Shown piece by piece: positions 9,735-18,802 of a stretch of DNA of 64,000 bases (the stretch's first letter is position 1; each line of letters starts with the position of its first letter). The notes under the pieces are model-generated. The model did not search any database, was not told the origin of the DNA, and worked only from the letters and a program-made list of their open reading frames with translations. A program made the translations under genes and the position numbers. The stretch comes from Calidifontibacillus erzurumensis. Its GTDB lineage: Bacteria; Bacillota; Bacilli; Bacillales; Bacillaceae_J. The stretch lies in NCBI RefSeq assembly GCF_013303125.1, contig NZ_JABTTE010000006.1:62001-126000 (forward strand), in the 5' to 3' direction.

Positions 9735-10934
9735 TCATTTATCTTTCCTATATTTTTCAAGATTGTTTAGTCTTTTCCATACATCACGATCAAGCTGACA
9801 TGCATTTTCCACATTTTGCGGGATGATTATTTCTGTTTCCTTTTGAAAAAGCGTCATGCTTCCCGTTCGCTTTAACACCCCAAGCTTTTCAAGCTTTTGT
9901 AAATATTCCAATATTGCAAATGAGTAGTGGCTATCTTTAATAAACGGCAATTGGCGAATAACAAAAAAACCTTTCCTCACTTCTTCCTTAAAACGATGAA
10001 AAATGGTATGAAATGATATGGTCTCCCCTCTTCTAGATGGAATAATAAATTTTACTAATATCCACCCTTGCCAAAGAATCGCTTCTGTTTGCATCCAAAT
10101 CATTGATTTAACGGGTATTCCAGCTTCACCAGGTAGTAAGCTAATAGGACAACCATTTTCGTAAAAAAATCTTTTATAACAGGTCGAAAGATATAAATGC
10201 GTATTCGTACGAAACCGCTGTTTTAAAGATAGCCAACTCTCCTTACATTCAAAATTTCTTCCTTGCTTCCATTGAAAAAGTTGGGAAAAATTTATTTTGC
10301 ATGCAGGAACGATTTCGGTTGATGCTGTAAAAGTCGTTGAACTGAATGGGAATAAGTTAGAAAGGATCGTAAATAGATTCGTAATTGGGCAATAATAGAT
10401 TAATAGAGGTTGATGATGTAAGAAGTTTGCCATAGATAAGTCGAATGTGGAAAGTTTAATTGATAGATGCGAAACTTTTTTCAGCCGCGTCCTACCTGCA
10501 ATCCAAATGGGGGTGATATGGTTTTGAAGATATAGGGCGGTGCGCTTTTTTAGAAGTTGTAAATCAATCTTTGAACATTGGTATTCGATAGCATAAGTTT
10601 TATTTTTCCACTGGAAGAACAAATCCGGACGCTGTTTAATTTCGGGGATATACTTTTCAAGTTCAACATGAAATCCTTGGTTTTGAAACCATTCATAAAG
10701 CTTGATTTTCCCTTGTAAATGGTAATCCGATTCCCGTTCAAATTCCTGCCCGCAATTCGTATTGTGAGCGTGTGCAAAATGCCAAATTCTTTTCGTTCCT
10801 GTCTTTAATATCACTTTTTCTTTGCAAACGGGGCAAATAAAATTCTCATTTTTCTTTAGTTCTTCTAATTCCACTTTGTTCTTAACCTTAACGAGCGAGA
10901 TGATTCGTCCGTCTTCCGTTTGGGCTAATAACAA
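9735..10934 (-). CDS. coiA: Competence protein CoiA
   Basis: CoiA is a nuclease-like protein needed for transformation, acting on incoming DNA with RecA. The 399-residue product has an N-terminal zinc-finger-like pair CPVC-x(n) with HFAHAH and a further Cys (about 35-60), then a PD-(D/E)xK-like core RPDLFF-x(7)-AIEYQCS at about 110-130. The rest is poorly conserved, as usual in the family. The start is TTG at 10934, with GGAG 8 nt upstream. That ribosome-binding site is buried in a long hairpin. It lies downstream of cls and mecA on the same strand. Confidence 0.9.
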   Translation of the reverse strand: MLLAQTEDGRIISLVKVKNKVELEELKKNENFICPVCKEKVILKTGTKRIWHFAHAHNTNCGQEFERESDYHLQGKIKLYEWFQNQGFHVELEKYIPEIKQRPDLFFQWKNKTYAIEYQCSKIDLQLLKKRTALYLQNHITPIWIAGRTRLKKVSHLSIKLSTFDLSMANFLHHQPLLIYYCPITNLFTILSNLFPFSSTTFTASTEIVPACKINFSQLFQWKQGRNFECKESWLSLKQRFRTNTHLYLSTCYKRFFYENGCPISLLPGEAGIPVKSMIWMQTEAILWQGWILVKFIIPSRRGETISFHTIFHRFKEEVRKGFFVIRQLPFIKDSHYSFAILEYLQKLEKLGVLKRTGSMTLFQKETEIIIPQNVENACQLDRDVWKRLNNLEKYRKDK

Positions 10935-10936
10935 TT

Positions 10937-10982
10937 AAACCACTCCTTTCATCGCAACATAATTCGACGAAAAGAGTGGTTT
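10937..10982 (-). promoter_or_regulatory. Long hairpin covering the coiA ribosome-binding site
   Basis: On the minus-strand RNA, an 18-bp stem forms between 10965-10982 and 10937-10954 with a 10-nt loop. Sixteen pairs are Watson-Crick and two are G-U. The same two positions would be C-A mismatches in a plus-strand RNA, so the structure fits minus-strand transcripts best. The 3' arm contains the AAAGGAG site of coiA and ends three bases before its TTG start. No clear U-run follows, so translational control is more likely than termination of cls, though both are possible. Confidence 0.65.
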
Positions 10983-11002
10983 TCCTGCATGTATAAAAAA
11001 TT

Positions 11003-12517
11003 TTATAATAACGGCGAAAATAAGCGGGCAAAAGACTCGTTCAACCGTTGGAGTATCGGTCGGTTTATATAGTCTTCAAGATGAACTTCTTTTGAATTTT
11101 CAATATCATTTAAGAAATCACGAACAAGCGTCTCTGTGCTTTTTGTTTTATATAAAAATGCATTTACTTCAAAATTTAAATGGAAGCTGCGCATATCCAT
11201 ATTAGCTGTACCAATCGATGCCAACTCGCAGTCAACTATAATGACTTTACTATGTAAGAAGCCGTTTTGGTATTCAAAAACTCGAACGCCTGCTTCCAGA
11301 AGTTCTTTATAGTACGATCTAGAACCGTAAAAAACTAGACGTTTATCCGGTTTGCCGGGCAATATTACTCGAACATCAATTCCCGATAAAGCAGCAACCC
11401 TTAAAGCTGATAAAATATCATCATCTGGAATAAAATATGGTGACTCAATCCAAATCGATTTTTTTGCAGAAGTTATCATTGCAAAAAATACACTTTTTAT
11501 GACATTCCAAGTATTGTCGGGTCCACCAGACAGAAGCTGTACCCCTCCGAATTCTTCATCCTCTACAAGATTCGGCGATAAATAAACCGGCGTTAGCAAT
11601 GTTTTGCCTGTTGTGTAGTACCAGTCTTGCAAAAAAATCAGCTGCAAACTTCTGACTGCTTCCCCTCGCACATAAAGGTGCGTATCTCTCCAAAAACCAA
11701 AGTATTCATTTTTCCCTAAATACTCATCACCTATGTTTAAACCGCCGACAAACCCGACATTGCCATCGACAACAACGATTTTCCTGTGATTTCGAAAGTT
11801 AATTTGGCTGTTCAAGCTTGGCAAATGAACCGGAGAAAATGGTTCAATTTCAACGCCAGCCTCTTTCAAATCGGAAATATAAGAAGAGGATAATTTCCAA
11901 GAGCCAACCGCATCATATAAAAAACGAACTTCGATGCCCGCTTTTGCTTTTTCCATCAATATTTCTTTAATTTCATTGCCGATATTGTCATCACGTACAA
12001 TATAAAATTCCAAATGGATGTGGTGGGTTGCATTTTTCATTGCTTCAATCAATGCATTAAACGTTTGTTCTCCATTTGTTAACACTTTTGTTTCGGTATA
12101 AAAGGAAATTGGACTTTTTCCAATACGGTGAGCAAGGCGAAATAAGTTTTTTTGATGTTCTCCCATCTGATTTAGCTCTTTTTCGTTGATTTGTCTGTTC
12201 CCTTCTATTTTTGCAAAAGCTTGCTCATCGAGCCATGCTTTTTTTTCATATTTCTTTTTGTTTCTTCGATAATTCTGGCCAAACAACAAGTAAAAAATAA
12301 AACCTATAATTGGGAATACTGCCAATACAACCATCCAAGCAATGGTCGTCCGCGGATTTCGATTTTCCAAAAAAATAAAGAATCCTATAAATAAGGCAGA
12401 AATAGAAATAATGATACTGACCGTTCCTAATAGCCAGCCTTCCCAATAGTTTTTCGTTAACACAAGCACCGTTGTTAAGCCAATTAAAAAAATGCCAATT
12501 TGCATTCTTTTTTTCAT
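11003..12517 (-). CDS. cls: Cardiolipin synthase, phospholipase D family
   Basis: Cardiolipin synthase condenses two phosphatidylglycerol molecules at the membrane. The 504-residue protein starts with two membrane helices (about 7-25 and 30-52). It carries two HKD motifs: HRKIVVVDGNVGFVGG at about 243 and HSKVIIVDCELASIGTAN at about 423. A basic linker RRNKKKYEKKAW follows the helices. It is inserted between mecA and coiA, which I recall as adjacent in B. subtilis. Several Cls paralogues are usual in Bacillaceae, so I give the generic symbol. Confidence 0.93.
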   Translation of the reverse strand: MKKRMQIGIFLIGLTTVLVLTKNYWEGWLLGTVSIIISISALFIGFFIFLENRNPRTTIAWMVVLAVFPIIGFIFYLLFGQNYRRNKKKYEKKAWLDEQAFAKIEGNRQINEKELNQMGEHQKNLFRLAHRIGKSPISFYTETKVLTNGEQTFNALIEAMKNATHHIHLEFYIVRDDNIGNEIKEILMEKAKAGIEVRFLYDAVGSWKLSSSYISDLKEAGVEIEPFSPVHLPSLNSQINFRNHRKIVVVDGNVGFVGGLNIGDEYLGKNEYFGFWRDTHLYVRGEAVRSLQLIFLQDWYYTTGKTLLTPVYLSPNLVEDEEFGGVQLLSGGPDNTWNVIKSVFFAMITSAKKSIWIESPYFIPDDDILSALRVAALSGIDVRVILPGKPDKRLVFYGSRSYYKELLEAGVRVFEYQNGFLHSKVIIVDCELASIGTANMDMRSFHLNFEVNAFLYKTKSTETLVRDFLNDIENSKEVHLEDYINRPILQRLNESFARLFSPLL

Positions 12518-12603
12518 AAGAAGATAACTCCTTACTACATATTATCCCATCAATTATAACGGAAATTTGTAAACTTTCCCATTAACTTTCGTAACAATAA
12601 AAT

Positions 12604-12632
12604 GAAAAAACGGCTTCACCTGCGTGAAACCG
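12604..12632 (-). terminator. Terminator of mecA
   Basis: Read on the minus strand, CGGTTTCAC-GCAG-GTGAAGCCG forms a 9-bp stem (one G-U) followed by TTTTTT. Confidence 0.8.
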
Positions 12633-12641
12633 AGAATATTG

Positions 12642-13343
12642 TTAGCTAATTAATGGAAAATGTTGTTTAATTTGCTGTAAAGCGTTTTGATGCATAATTT
12701 CTTTTCCGTATTCTTGGACGCGATGAATCGTTAATTTTGATTCAAATCCAAACTCAAGTATTTGAGCCAATCTGTCGTCTTCTTTTCCTTCTTCAAGGAT
12801 TTCTTCATCAAATCCAATATATAAGTAGTATCTTCCTTCAAAGTGATACAAGCTGCTAGTCAAGCCTTCCGTATCAATATGATGGCTTAATCGAATGACG
12901 TCTTCAAAATCATGGAAGCCAATGAGGAAATGGATTGAATCTTCTGTAAAATCCTCATCTTCAAATGGAAAAACATCATATTGATCTTCAGGAGATTGAT
13001 CTAAATCATCATCGACTAAGAAATTCTCGAAGTTTCCACCAACAGTTATATCAATATGTTTATCATTTCCAATTGGCAATTCAAGTTTTTGACCATCTTT
13101 TGACAATTGGGCTTTTGTCACAACAACTTCCAAGCCTTTTTCAAGTGCCTGCACTTGAATCCATAAAGGTCCATCTATTTTGAATTCTTCGCGATTGTTA
13201 ACTTCATCCATCATTTCCCAGAATAATTCTTCACTTTTTTCACGGTTAAACCATATTTCATCACGATCAAATCCTCGATCTTCAATATCTCTGTATGTTA
13301 CATAAAACTTTACAGTGTTTTCATTAATTCTTTCGATTTCCAT
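12642..13343 (-). CDS. mecA: Adaptor protein MecA
   Basis: MecA targets ComK and other clients to ClpCP and so restrains competence. The 233-residue protein begins with the conserved MEIERINENTVKFYVTY-type N-terminal substrate-binding domain. A very acidic linker follows (about 110-135), and then a C-terminal ClpC-binding domain containing HFLIGFHDFEDVIRLS and YYLYIGFDEE. The ATG at 13343 follows AGAAGGGAGAGA. Its neighbours coiA, spx and spxH, and comZ/med further right, are also competence or proteolysis regulators. Confidence 0.94.
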   Translation of the reverse strand: MEIERINENTVKFYVTYRDIEDRGFDRDEIWFNREKSEELFWEMMDEVNNREEFKIDGPLWIQVQALEKGLEVVVTKAQLSKDGQKLELPIGNDKHIDITVGGNFENFLVDDDLDQSPEDQYDVFPFEDEDFTEDSIHFLIGFHDFEDVIRLSHHIDTEGLTSSLYHFEGRYYLYIGFDEEILEEGKEDDRLAQILEFGFESKLTIHRVQEYGKEIMHQNALQQIKQHFPLIS

Positions 13344-13625
13344 TATTCTCTCTCCCTTCTAAACGAGATAAATTTGTGAAGGGACTACCTACCCCCGAGC
13401 TGTCGCTCTTCAAATGATAGTTATAATCTAAGATGCCCATAATATTTAAAATGTAACCTTGTACCTCTATTTTATGATAAAAAGAACTATAAGGGAAATA
13501 AAAAATTCGAATTAAGAAAAAACAGACTCACGTCCTTTCAGATAAATGAAATTCGAGAGGTTTTAGTTATAAATTGTATAAGCCTTGCATAAATTTAAGA
13601 CTGAATGGACGAGGAGGCAATCACT

Positions 13626-14291
13626 TTGGATCTAGAATTTTTAACACAAATCATAATGATCATTGGGATTGATATCATTTTAGGAGGGGATAATGCGATT
13701 GTCATTGCGCTCGCCTGCCGCAATCTGCCTGTTGCAAAGCGGAACAAAGCTATTGTTCTCGGTACAGCTCTAGCCATCATCGTTCGCGTTTGTCTCACGA
13801 TTATGGCTGTTACATTATTAATGATTCCTTATTTACAGCTTATAGGCGGTCTATTCCTCCTCTATATTGCCTACAATTTGCTGACAGAAGAGGGCGATGA
13901 TATGAATAAAATTAGAGGAGGTACAACGACTTTCCAAGCTGTGAGAACCATCGTCTTAGCAGACATCGTGATGGGATTTGACAATGTACTCGCTGTAGCG
14001 GGTGCTTCCGGCGGCAAAATTATTCTAGTGATTTTCGGTTTGTTAATATCGATCCCAATCATCGTCTGGGGCAGTAAGATTATTTTAAAGATTATGGAAA
14101 GATTCCCAGTTGTTATTTACATCGGTGCAGCTATTCTTGCCTTAACTGCAGGAAAAATGATCGCAAACGAGGAACGAATAAAACCGCTTTTAGAAACGAT
14201 TCATTACTCAAATTATATAATCCCTTCATTTGCAATTATGTTTGTCCTTTTAGCAGGATGGTTAAAAAAAACTTCTACGAAAAATGCGTAG
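13626..14291 (+). CDS. TerC-family integral membrane protein (YjbE)
   Basis: TerC-family proteins are multi-helix membrane proteins, some of which export manganese and help metallate secreted proteins. The 221-residue product has about seven hydrophobic helices and the family motif GGDNAIVIALACRNLP near residue 20, with a second acidic motif FDNVLAVAG at about 118. The start is the TTG at 13626, because GAGGAGG lies 8 nt upstream. The ATG at 13605 lies before that site. I saw no yybP-ykoY riboswitch in the leader. A manganese role is inferred from the family. Confidence 0.88.
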   Translation: MDLEFLTQIIMIIGIDIILGGDNAIVIALACRNLPVAKRNKAIVLGTALAIIVRVCLTIMAVTLLMIPYLQLIGGLFLLYIAYNLLTEEGDDMNKIRGGTTTFQAVRTIVLADIVMGFDNVLAVAGASGGKIILVIFGLLISIPIIVWGSKIILKIMERFPVVIYIGAAILALTAGKMIANEERIKPLLETIHYSNYIIPSFAIMFVLLAGWLKKTSTKNA

Positions 14292-14302
14292 AAGTTTTTT
14301 TA
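14266..14302. terminator. Bidirectional terminator between the TerC-family gene and spx
   Basis: AACTTCTACG and CGTAGAAGTT pair around AAAAATG, with A-runs to the left and T-runs to the right. It overlaps the 3' end of the TerC gene. Confidence 0.85.
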
Positions 14303-14695
14303 ATTTACTAAACGTTGTGCTTCGCGTAATTGATACGTCCGGACTCGTCTTGGCAAGAAACGGCGAATTTCGTCCTCATTATAACCAACTTGTAAACGCT
14401 TTTCATCGATGATAATTGGCCGTCTTAATAAACCCGGGTTTTCACTGATCAATTTAAACAAATCTTGCAATGGCATAGTTTCCAAATCAACATTAAGTTC
14501 TTGAAAAATTTTCGATCTAGTTGAGATAATTTCATCCGTTCCATTCTCAGTCATTCTCAAAATTTGCTTTGCTTCTTCAATCGTTAGCGGTTCTGAAAAA
14601 ATGTTTCTTTCTTTATAAGGTATTCCGTGTTCTTCAAGCCATGCTTTTGCTTTCCGGCAGGATGTACAACTAGGTGAAGTAAATAATGTAACCAT
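14300..14695 (-). CDS. spx: Transcriptional regulator Spx
   Basis: Spx binds the RNA polymerase alpha C-terminal domain and redirects transcription under disulfide stress. The 131-residue protein has the redox switch CTSC at residues 10-13 in an ArsC-like fold, the conserved [18 protein letters not shown] segment, and a charged C-terminus REAQRLVN. Its length is exactly that usual for Spx. The adaptor SpxH, which feeds it to ClpXP, is encoded in the same window. Its leader region is long (about 300 bp) and AT-rich, which would allow several promoters. Confidence 0.96.
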   Translation of the reverse strand: MVTLFTSPSCTSCRKAKAWLEEHGIPYKERNIFSEPLTIEEAKQILRMTENGTDEIISTRSKIFQELNVDLETMPLQDLFKLISENPGLLRRPIIIDEKRLQVGYNEDEIRRFLPRRVRTYQLREAQRLVN

Positions 14696-15008
14696 ACTTC
14701 ATCACTCCAATCCATTTTAAAATATTTATTTAAACATTGACTATTACTTTAAAATTATTTTAATTTAGCTTCACTATCATTATACAATAAAACTTATAAG
14801 AAATATATAGTTTTATAAATATTTGTTTCATTTTATTGAACAATTTTTTTTACGTTTTTAGACCATCAATGGTTTCAAAAAAGATGAAAAAAATCCAAAA
14901 AATTTTTATAGAAACTCCTTTGAAAACAATTTATTGCTTCCTCTTTTCTTTTGGAGATAGATTTAATAAAATATATTAGGTAGGACTGAAAACTTGGGGG
15001 TAATGACT
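14696..15008. other. AT-rich divergent region between spx and a small membrane protein gene
   Basis: About 310 bp, very rich in A and T, with long T and A runs. It must hold the spx promoter(s) on the minus strand and a promoter for the small gene on the plus strand. I cannot assign individual hexamers with confidence. Confidence 0.4.
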
Positions 15009-15191
15009 GTGATTGAATATTTTGTTGATTTTGCTATTATCGCTGCTTTAATTATTGGAATTACTGCCTTAAATGGTGTCATCACACATAATATTGGCTA
15101 TCGTTTATTTGGCGGAGGAAAACGCGATTTGCATGTTGAACAAACAAAGAAAACTCAAGCTGGCTGGAAATTGGTTGGCGGAAGAAAATAA
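15009..15191 (+). CDS. Small membrane protein, unknown function
   Basis: A 60-residue product from the GTG at 15009, with GGGGG 8 nt upstream. It has one or two hydrophobic segments at residues 5-30, then a Gly- and Lys-rich tail ending in GWKLVGGRK. An ATG at 15003 and a TTG at 14994 are alternative in-frame starts. It is followed by a good terminator, which supports a real transcript. I do not recognise the family. Confidence 0.6.
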   Translation: MIEYFVDFAIIAALIIGITALNGVITHNIGYRLFGGGKRDLHVEQTKKTQAGWKLVGGRK

Positions 15192-15201
15192 TATAAAGTA
15201 T

Positions 15202-15230
15202 AAAAGGCGGTTGATGAAACCGCCTTTTTT
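15202..15230 (+). terminator. Terminator of the small membrane protein gene
   Basis: AAAAGGCGGTT (15202-15212) pairs with AACCGCCTTTT across a short loop, followed by more T. Confidence 0.88.
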
Positions 15231-15382
15231 GGTGTGTAAAAATGTTAAAAGCATAATCAACGGCCATTCTTCAATTTCGATAATAATGCATAAGTTCAGA
15301 CATAAAGGACGACCGAAAGTTTCCTCACAACAATGGTTTTCTTTCATCAAAAACCTACACGAAAATCTTCCAATACAAGAAA

Positions 15383-16675
15383 TTATTTATTTAGCGGCGT
15401 ATAATCGACACCGACCGTATACGTATTGGCTGCATCCCAAAGTAAAAACTCATTGATCCCATTCTCATTTAGCGCTTTAATTTGTGCTTCAACTTCTTCC
15501 TTTCCATAGTTCCTATAATTTCCTTTTCCTAAATAAGAGGCAGTAAAATCTTGAATCCAAGGTCTAGAAATCGGCCGGCTTTCCAATGTACTCAATTTTT
15601 CATTTTCAACTTTTGCATAAGCTGTAACTAGTCTATATGGTTCAAGATCAGGCTTCGCGATACCAAAATAAGAAGTCCAATGACTCGGATAAATCATCGA
15701 AGAAATAACATCAACATGTTCAGAGATTTTCGTGAAATTTTGTCCAATTCCAGGTGCTTCAGGAAGAGTTGCCGTATATCCGAAAATATCGACCGAAACA
15801 TCGACATCATAAGGTTTTAATTGCTCCTTGGCATAGGCAACAAAATCAGTGACTGCTTGAACACGTTTTTGAATATTGTCCATTTCTATTTCTTTGTAAG
15901 CACCCATGCTATAAGTTAAAATTTGATCTCTCTTTTCAAATCCTTCTGGAAAGCGAACATAATCAAATTGGATTTCTTTAAACCCTAATTTGGCTGCAGC
16001 AATAGCAACCTCTACATTATGATCCCATACTTCCTTTAAGAAAGGATTGACAAATGATTCTTTACGATTATTTTTCCATACAGCTCCATTTTGTAAAAAA
16101 GATAAATTCGGTTTTTTGTTTGCGAGTACTGTATCTTTAAATACAACAATTCTCGCTATTGGATAAATTTGTTTTTCTTCTAATAATTCCAAAAGTTCCC
16201 GAGGATTTTTAATATATGGCTTGCCGATTTCAGCTAGCGGGGAATTTGGTTCTGGTACATACGTTAAATTTCCCCAATCATCTTTTATATCAATAACAAC
16301 CGCGTTTAATTCTGTATTGTCTATTAAATGAATGATGTCAGCAAACTTTTTTCCAGAGGCCGATAACTTCCTCGAAGGATTGTTCCTTACATCAAGGAAA
16401 TTGCTGTATCCACCGGCAGTATGAGCAGTCATATATACTCCTCTAACAGCATCGGGATATGTAAAATTTAAACCCGTATTATATTTAAATCTCGGTAAGT
16501 TCCTTGGCAAATCTATTTGCACTTCTTGAATTTGTTTTTTGGCATGAAAATTCGCCAAACGAACTTCCCCTGCATCAACATTTAAACTTGAAGATAAAAC
16601 AATTAATAATGAACCAAGTAATAGAAAAAAAGAATATTCTTTTAATTTTTTTGCCCTTCTTGCCGATTTCTCCAT
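15383..16675 (-). CDS. Putative glycoside hydrolase, DUF4015 family
   Basis: The 430-residue protein has a basic N-terminus and one hydrophobic segment (about 14-32), so it is probably secreted or membrane-anchored. The DUF4015 TIM-barrel-like domain follows. It shows GVYMTAHTAGG, AVVIDIKDDWGNL with an acidic pair, ARIVVFKD, GFKEIQFDYVRFPEGF and SVDIFGYTA. Conserved Asp and Glu in these strands fit a glycosidase-like active site. Family members are thought to act on polysaccharides, but no substrate is known to me. The ATG at 16675 is preceded by GGAG. Confidence 0.82.
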   Translation of the reverse strand: MEKSARRAKKLKEYSFFLLLGSLLIVLSSSLNVDAGEVRLANFHAKKQIQEVQIDLPRNLPRFKYNTGLNFTYPDAVRGVYMTAHTAGGYSNFLDVRNNPSRKLSASGKKFADIIHLIDNTELNAVVIDIKDDWGNLTYVPEPNSPLAEIGKPYIKNPRELLELLEEKQIYPIARIVVFKDTVLANKKPNLSFLQNGAVWKNNRKESFVNPFLKEVWDHNVEVAIAAAKLGFKEIQFDYVRFPEGFEKRDQILTYSMGAYKEIEMDNIQKRVQAVTDFVAYAKEQLKPYDVDVSVDIFGYTATLPEAPGIGQNFTKISEHVDVISSMIYPSHWTSYFGIAKPDLEPYRLVTAYAKVENEKLSTLESRPISRPWIQDFTASYLGKGNYRNYGKEEVEAQIKALNENGINEFLLWDAANTYTVGVDYTPLNK

Positions 16676-16813
16676 AAAGTTGCTCCAATCCCATTTTATT
16701 CTGTTCTAATTATAATTCATTTTTTTATGAGATTCACCGCAATTCGACAAATTTCAATGATTTCTTTATTGTTTGCTTCGTTAGTAATATATATTCAGTC
16801 CCATTTTTGTTAT

Positions 16814-17776
16814 TCACTGATATAGATGACAAAGAACGATGTGACCTTCTTTCACTTCTGTCCATTCAGGCTCCAAACGAACACAAATTTCTTTTTTTAC
16901 AGGGCAGCGTGGATGAAACCGGCATCCTGTTGGTGGATCGATGGGGCTTGGAATTTCCCCTTTTAAAATAATTTTTTCTCTCGTCCTCTCGAGCCGGGGA
17001 TCAGGAAGTGGGATAGCAGATAACAACGCTTTCGTGTATGGATGAAGCGGCTGTTCATATAGTTCCTCACTTTCAGCAAGTTCAACTAACTTTCCTAAAT
17101 ACATGACACCTACACGGTCGCTAATATATTTCACCATCGCCAAATCATGGGCTATGAATAAATACGTTAATCCGCGCTGTTCTTGAAGTTCCTTCAGCAA
17201 ATTAACAATTTGAGCTTGTATGGATGCATCCAATGCTGATATCGGTTCATCAGCAATAATAAAATCTGGTTCAAGAGCAAGCGCACGGGCAATACCGATC
17301 CGTTGGCGCTGCCCACCGGAAAACTCGTGTGGATACCGGTTTCGATCTTCCGGTTTTAATCCGACAATCTCCAAGAGTTGGTCTATTTTTTCCTGACGTT
17401 CTTTTTTGTTTTTCACTAGTTGATGTATATCCAAACCTTCAGCAATGATATCGGAAACAGTCATGCGCGGATTTAAAGATGAATAAGGGTCTTGAAAAAT
17501 CATCTGCATTTTACGATATAATAGTTTTTCCTTTTCTTTGCTTTTTCTTGCATGAATGTTTTCACCTTGAAAGAAGATTTCACCGGCAGTTGTTTCATAT
17601 AAACGCATTAATAAGCGGCCAATTGTTGATTTTCCACAGCCAGACTCTCCAACAAGCCCAAACGTTTCTCCTTTGTAAATATCAAAGGATACATTAGAAA
17701 CGGCTGTGAGGCGTTGTTTTTTATTTATCATAAAATGTTTTGTCACATTTTTTACTTCTACTAATTTTTCCCCCAA
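16814..17776 (-). CDS. oppF: Oligopeptide ABC transporter ATP-binding protein OppF
   Basis: One of two cytosolic ATPases of the oligopeptide importer. It shows Walker A GESGCGKST, the ABC signature FSGGQRQRIGIARAL, Walker B FIIADEPISALD, and the C-terminal oligopeptide-transporter extension with GCRFHPRCP. The extension has the Cys residues seen in iron-sulfur-binding Dpp/Opp ATPases. The start is TTG at 17776 with GGAGG 8 nt upstream. It is the last gene of the oppABCDF operon and follows oppD by 3 bp. Confidence 0.94.
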   Translation of the reverse strand: MGEKLVEVKNVTKHFMINKKQRLTAVSNVSFDIYKGETFGLVGESGCGKSTIGRLLMRLYETTAGEIFFQGENIHARKSKEKEKLLYRKMQMIFQDPYSSLNPRMTVSDIIAEGLDIHQLVKNKKERQEKIDQLLEIVGLKPEDRNRYPHEFSGGQRQRIGIARALALEPDFIIADEPISALDASIQAQIVNLLKELQEQRGLTYLFIAHDLAMVKYISDRVGVMYLGKLVELAESEELYEQPLHPYTKALLSAIPLPDPRLERTREKIILKGEIPSPIDPPTGCRFHPRCPVKKEICVRLEPEWTEVKEGHIVLCHLYQ

Positions 17777-17779
17777 TGA

Positions 17780-18790
17780 TTAAACCTCCTTAGGCAAGTT
17801 TTCGTATGGAGCATGAGCGGCTTTTACATCTTGGAGCCAACAAGCAGCCATACTTGTAACGGAATATTTCGTTGGATGCGGCATCTTTTGCCCACAAATG
17901 TCCAGTGCATAAGCACAACGTGGTGCAAAAGGGCAACCTGAAGGTGGAGAAAGCAAATCAGGAGGCCTCCCGGGAATACTATAAAGTTTTTCTTTTTTCA
18001 TATGGAGCTTCGGAACAGACATTAAAAGCCCCCATGTATAAGGATGTTTAGGCTCATAAAAAATTTCTTCGACAGTGCCAGATTCAACGACCATCCCGCC
18101 GTACATGACAACAACACGGTCAGCCATACTTGCCACAACACCTAAATCATGGGTAATTAAAATGATGGAAGTCTTTTGTCTTTCTTGGATTTTTTTCATT
18201 AAATCAAGAATTTGCGCTTGTACAGTTACATCTAATGCTGTTGTAGGCTCATCAGCTATTAAAATTTTCGGATTGCATAAAAGTGCCATCGCAATCATAA
18301 TGCGCTGCCGCATTCCACCAGAAAATTGATGTGGGTATTGGTTGAAACGTGTTTCGGCATTCGCAATCCCAACTTGTTTCATCTGTTCAATTGCCCGTAA
18401 TTTTGCTTCAAATTTGCTATAGTTTAAATGCTTCCGAATACCTTCTGTTAGCTGTTTTCCAATGGTCATTGTCGGGTTTAAAGCACTCATCGGATCTTGG
18501 AAAACCATTGAAATTTTTGATCCGCGGTATAATTGCATTTCTTTTTCTCTTAACTCGAGCAAGTTTTTTCCTTCAAAAAGAATTTCTCCATGTGTAATCC
18601 GCGCTTTTGCAGGTGGTAAAATGCGCATGATGCTTCTTGTGGTGACTGATTTGCCTGAACCTGATTCTCCTACTATTGCTAATGTTTCCCCTTCATTTAG
18701 TTCAAAATTAACGCCGCGCAGTGCTTTCACTTCGCCAGCATATGTATGAAAAGAAACATGCAAATCTTTCACTTTTAATATTGGGTTCAA
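17780..18790 (-). CDS. oppD: Oligopeptide ABC transporter ATP-binding protein OppD
   Basis: The second ATPase of the importer. It shows Walker A GESGSGKSV, signature FSGGMRQRIMIAMAL, Walker B ILIADEPTTALD and the C-terminal GCPFAPRCAYA extension with Cys. The TTG at 18790 has GGAGG 8 nt upstream. An in-frame GTG at 18799 overlaps that site and is not credible. It lies between oppC and oppF, each within 15 bp. Confidence 0.94.
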   Translation of the reverse strand: MNPILKVKDLHVSFHTYAGEVKALRGVNFELNEGETLAIVGESGSGKSVTTRSIMRILPPAKARITHGEILFEGKNLLELREKEMQLYRGSKISMVFQDPMSALNPTMTIGKQLTEGIRKHLNYSKFEAKLRAIEQMKQVGIANAETRFNQYPHQFSGGMRQRIMIAMALLCNPKILIADEPTTALDVTVQAQILDLMKKIQERQKTSIILITHDLGVVASMADRVVVMYGGMVVESGTVEEIFYEPKHPYTWGLLMSVPKLHMKKEKLYSIPGRPPDLLSPPSGCPFAPRCAYALDICGQKMPHPTKYSVTSMAACWLQDVKAAHAPYENLPKEV

Positions 18791-18802
18791 GCGCCTCACC
18801 TC

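Noticed and set aside
10937-10982. The coiA hairpin as a plain terminator of cls
   Set aside because: The sequence after the 3' arm (AATTGTTATT) is not a real T-run and already contains the coiA start, so termination alone does not explain it.
13378-13420. GC-rich stretch between mecA and the TerC-family gene considered as a manganese (yybP-ykoY) riboswitch
   Set aside because: The conserved sequence blocks of that riboswitch could not be found, and only a 4-bp hairpin (GAGC/GCTC) is visible.
15073-15456. Plus-strand open frame with RPKVSSQQWFSFIKNLHENL, faintly like a transposase or integrase segment
   Set aside because: No start signal, it runs across a terminator and into the 3' end of the opposite DUF4015 gene, and no catalytic motif or inverted repeat is present.
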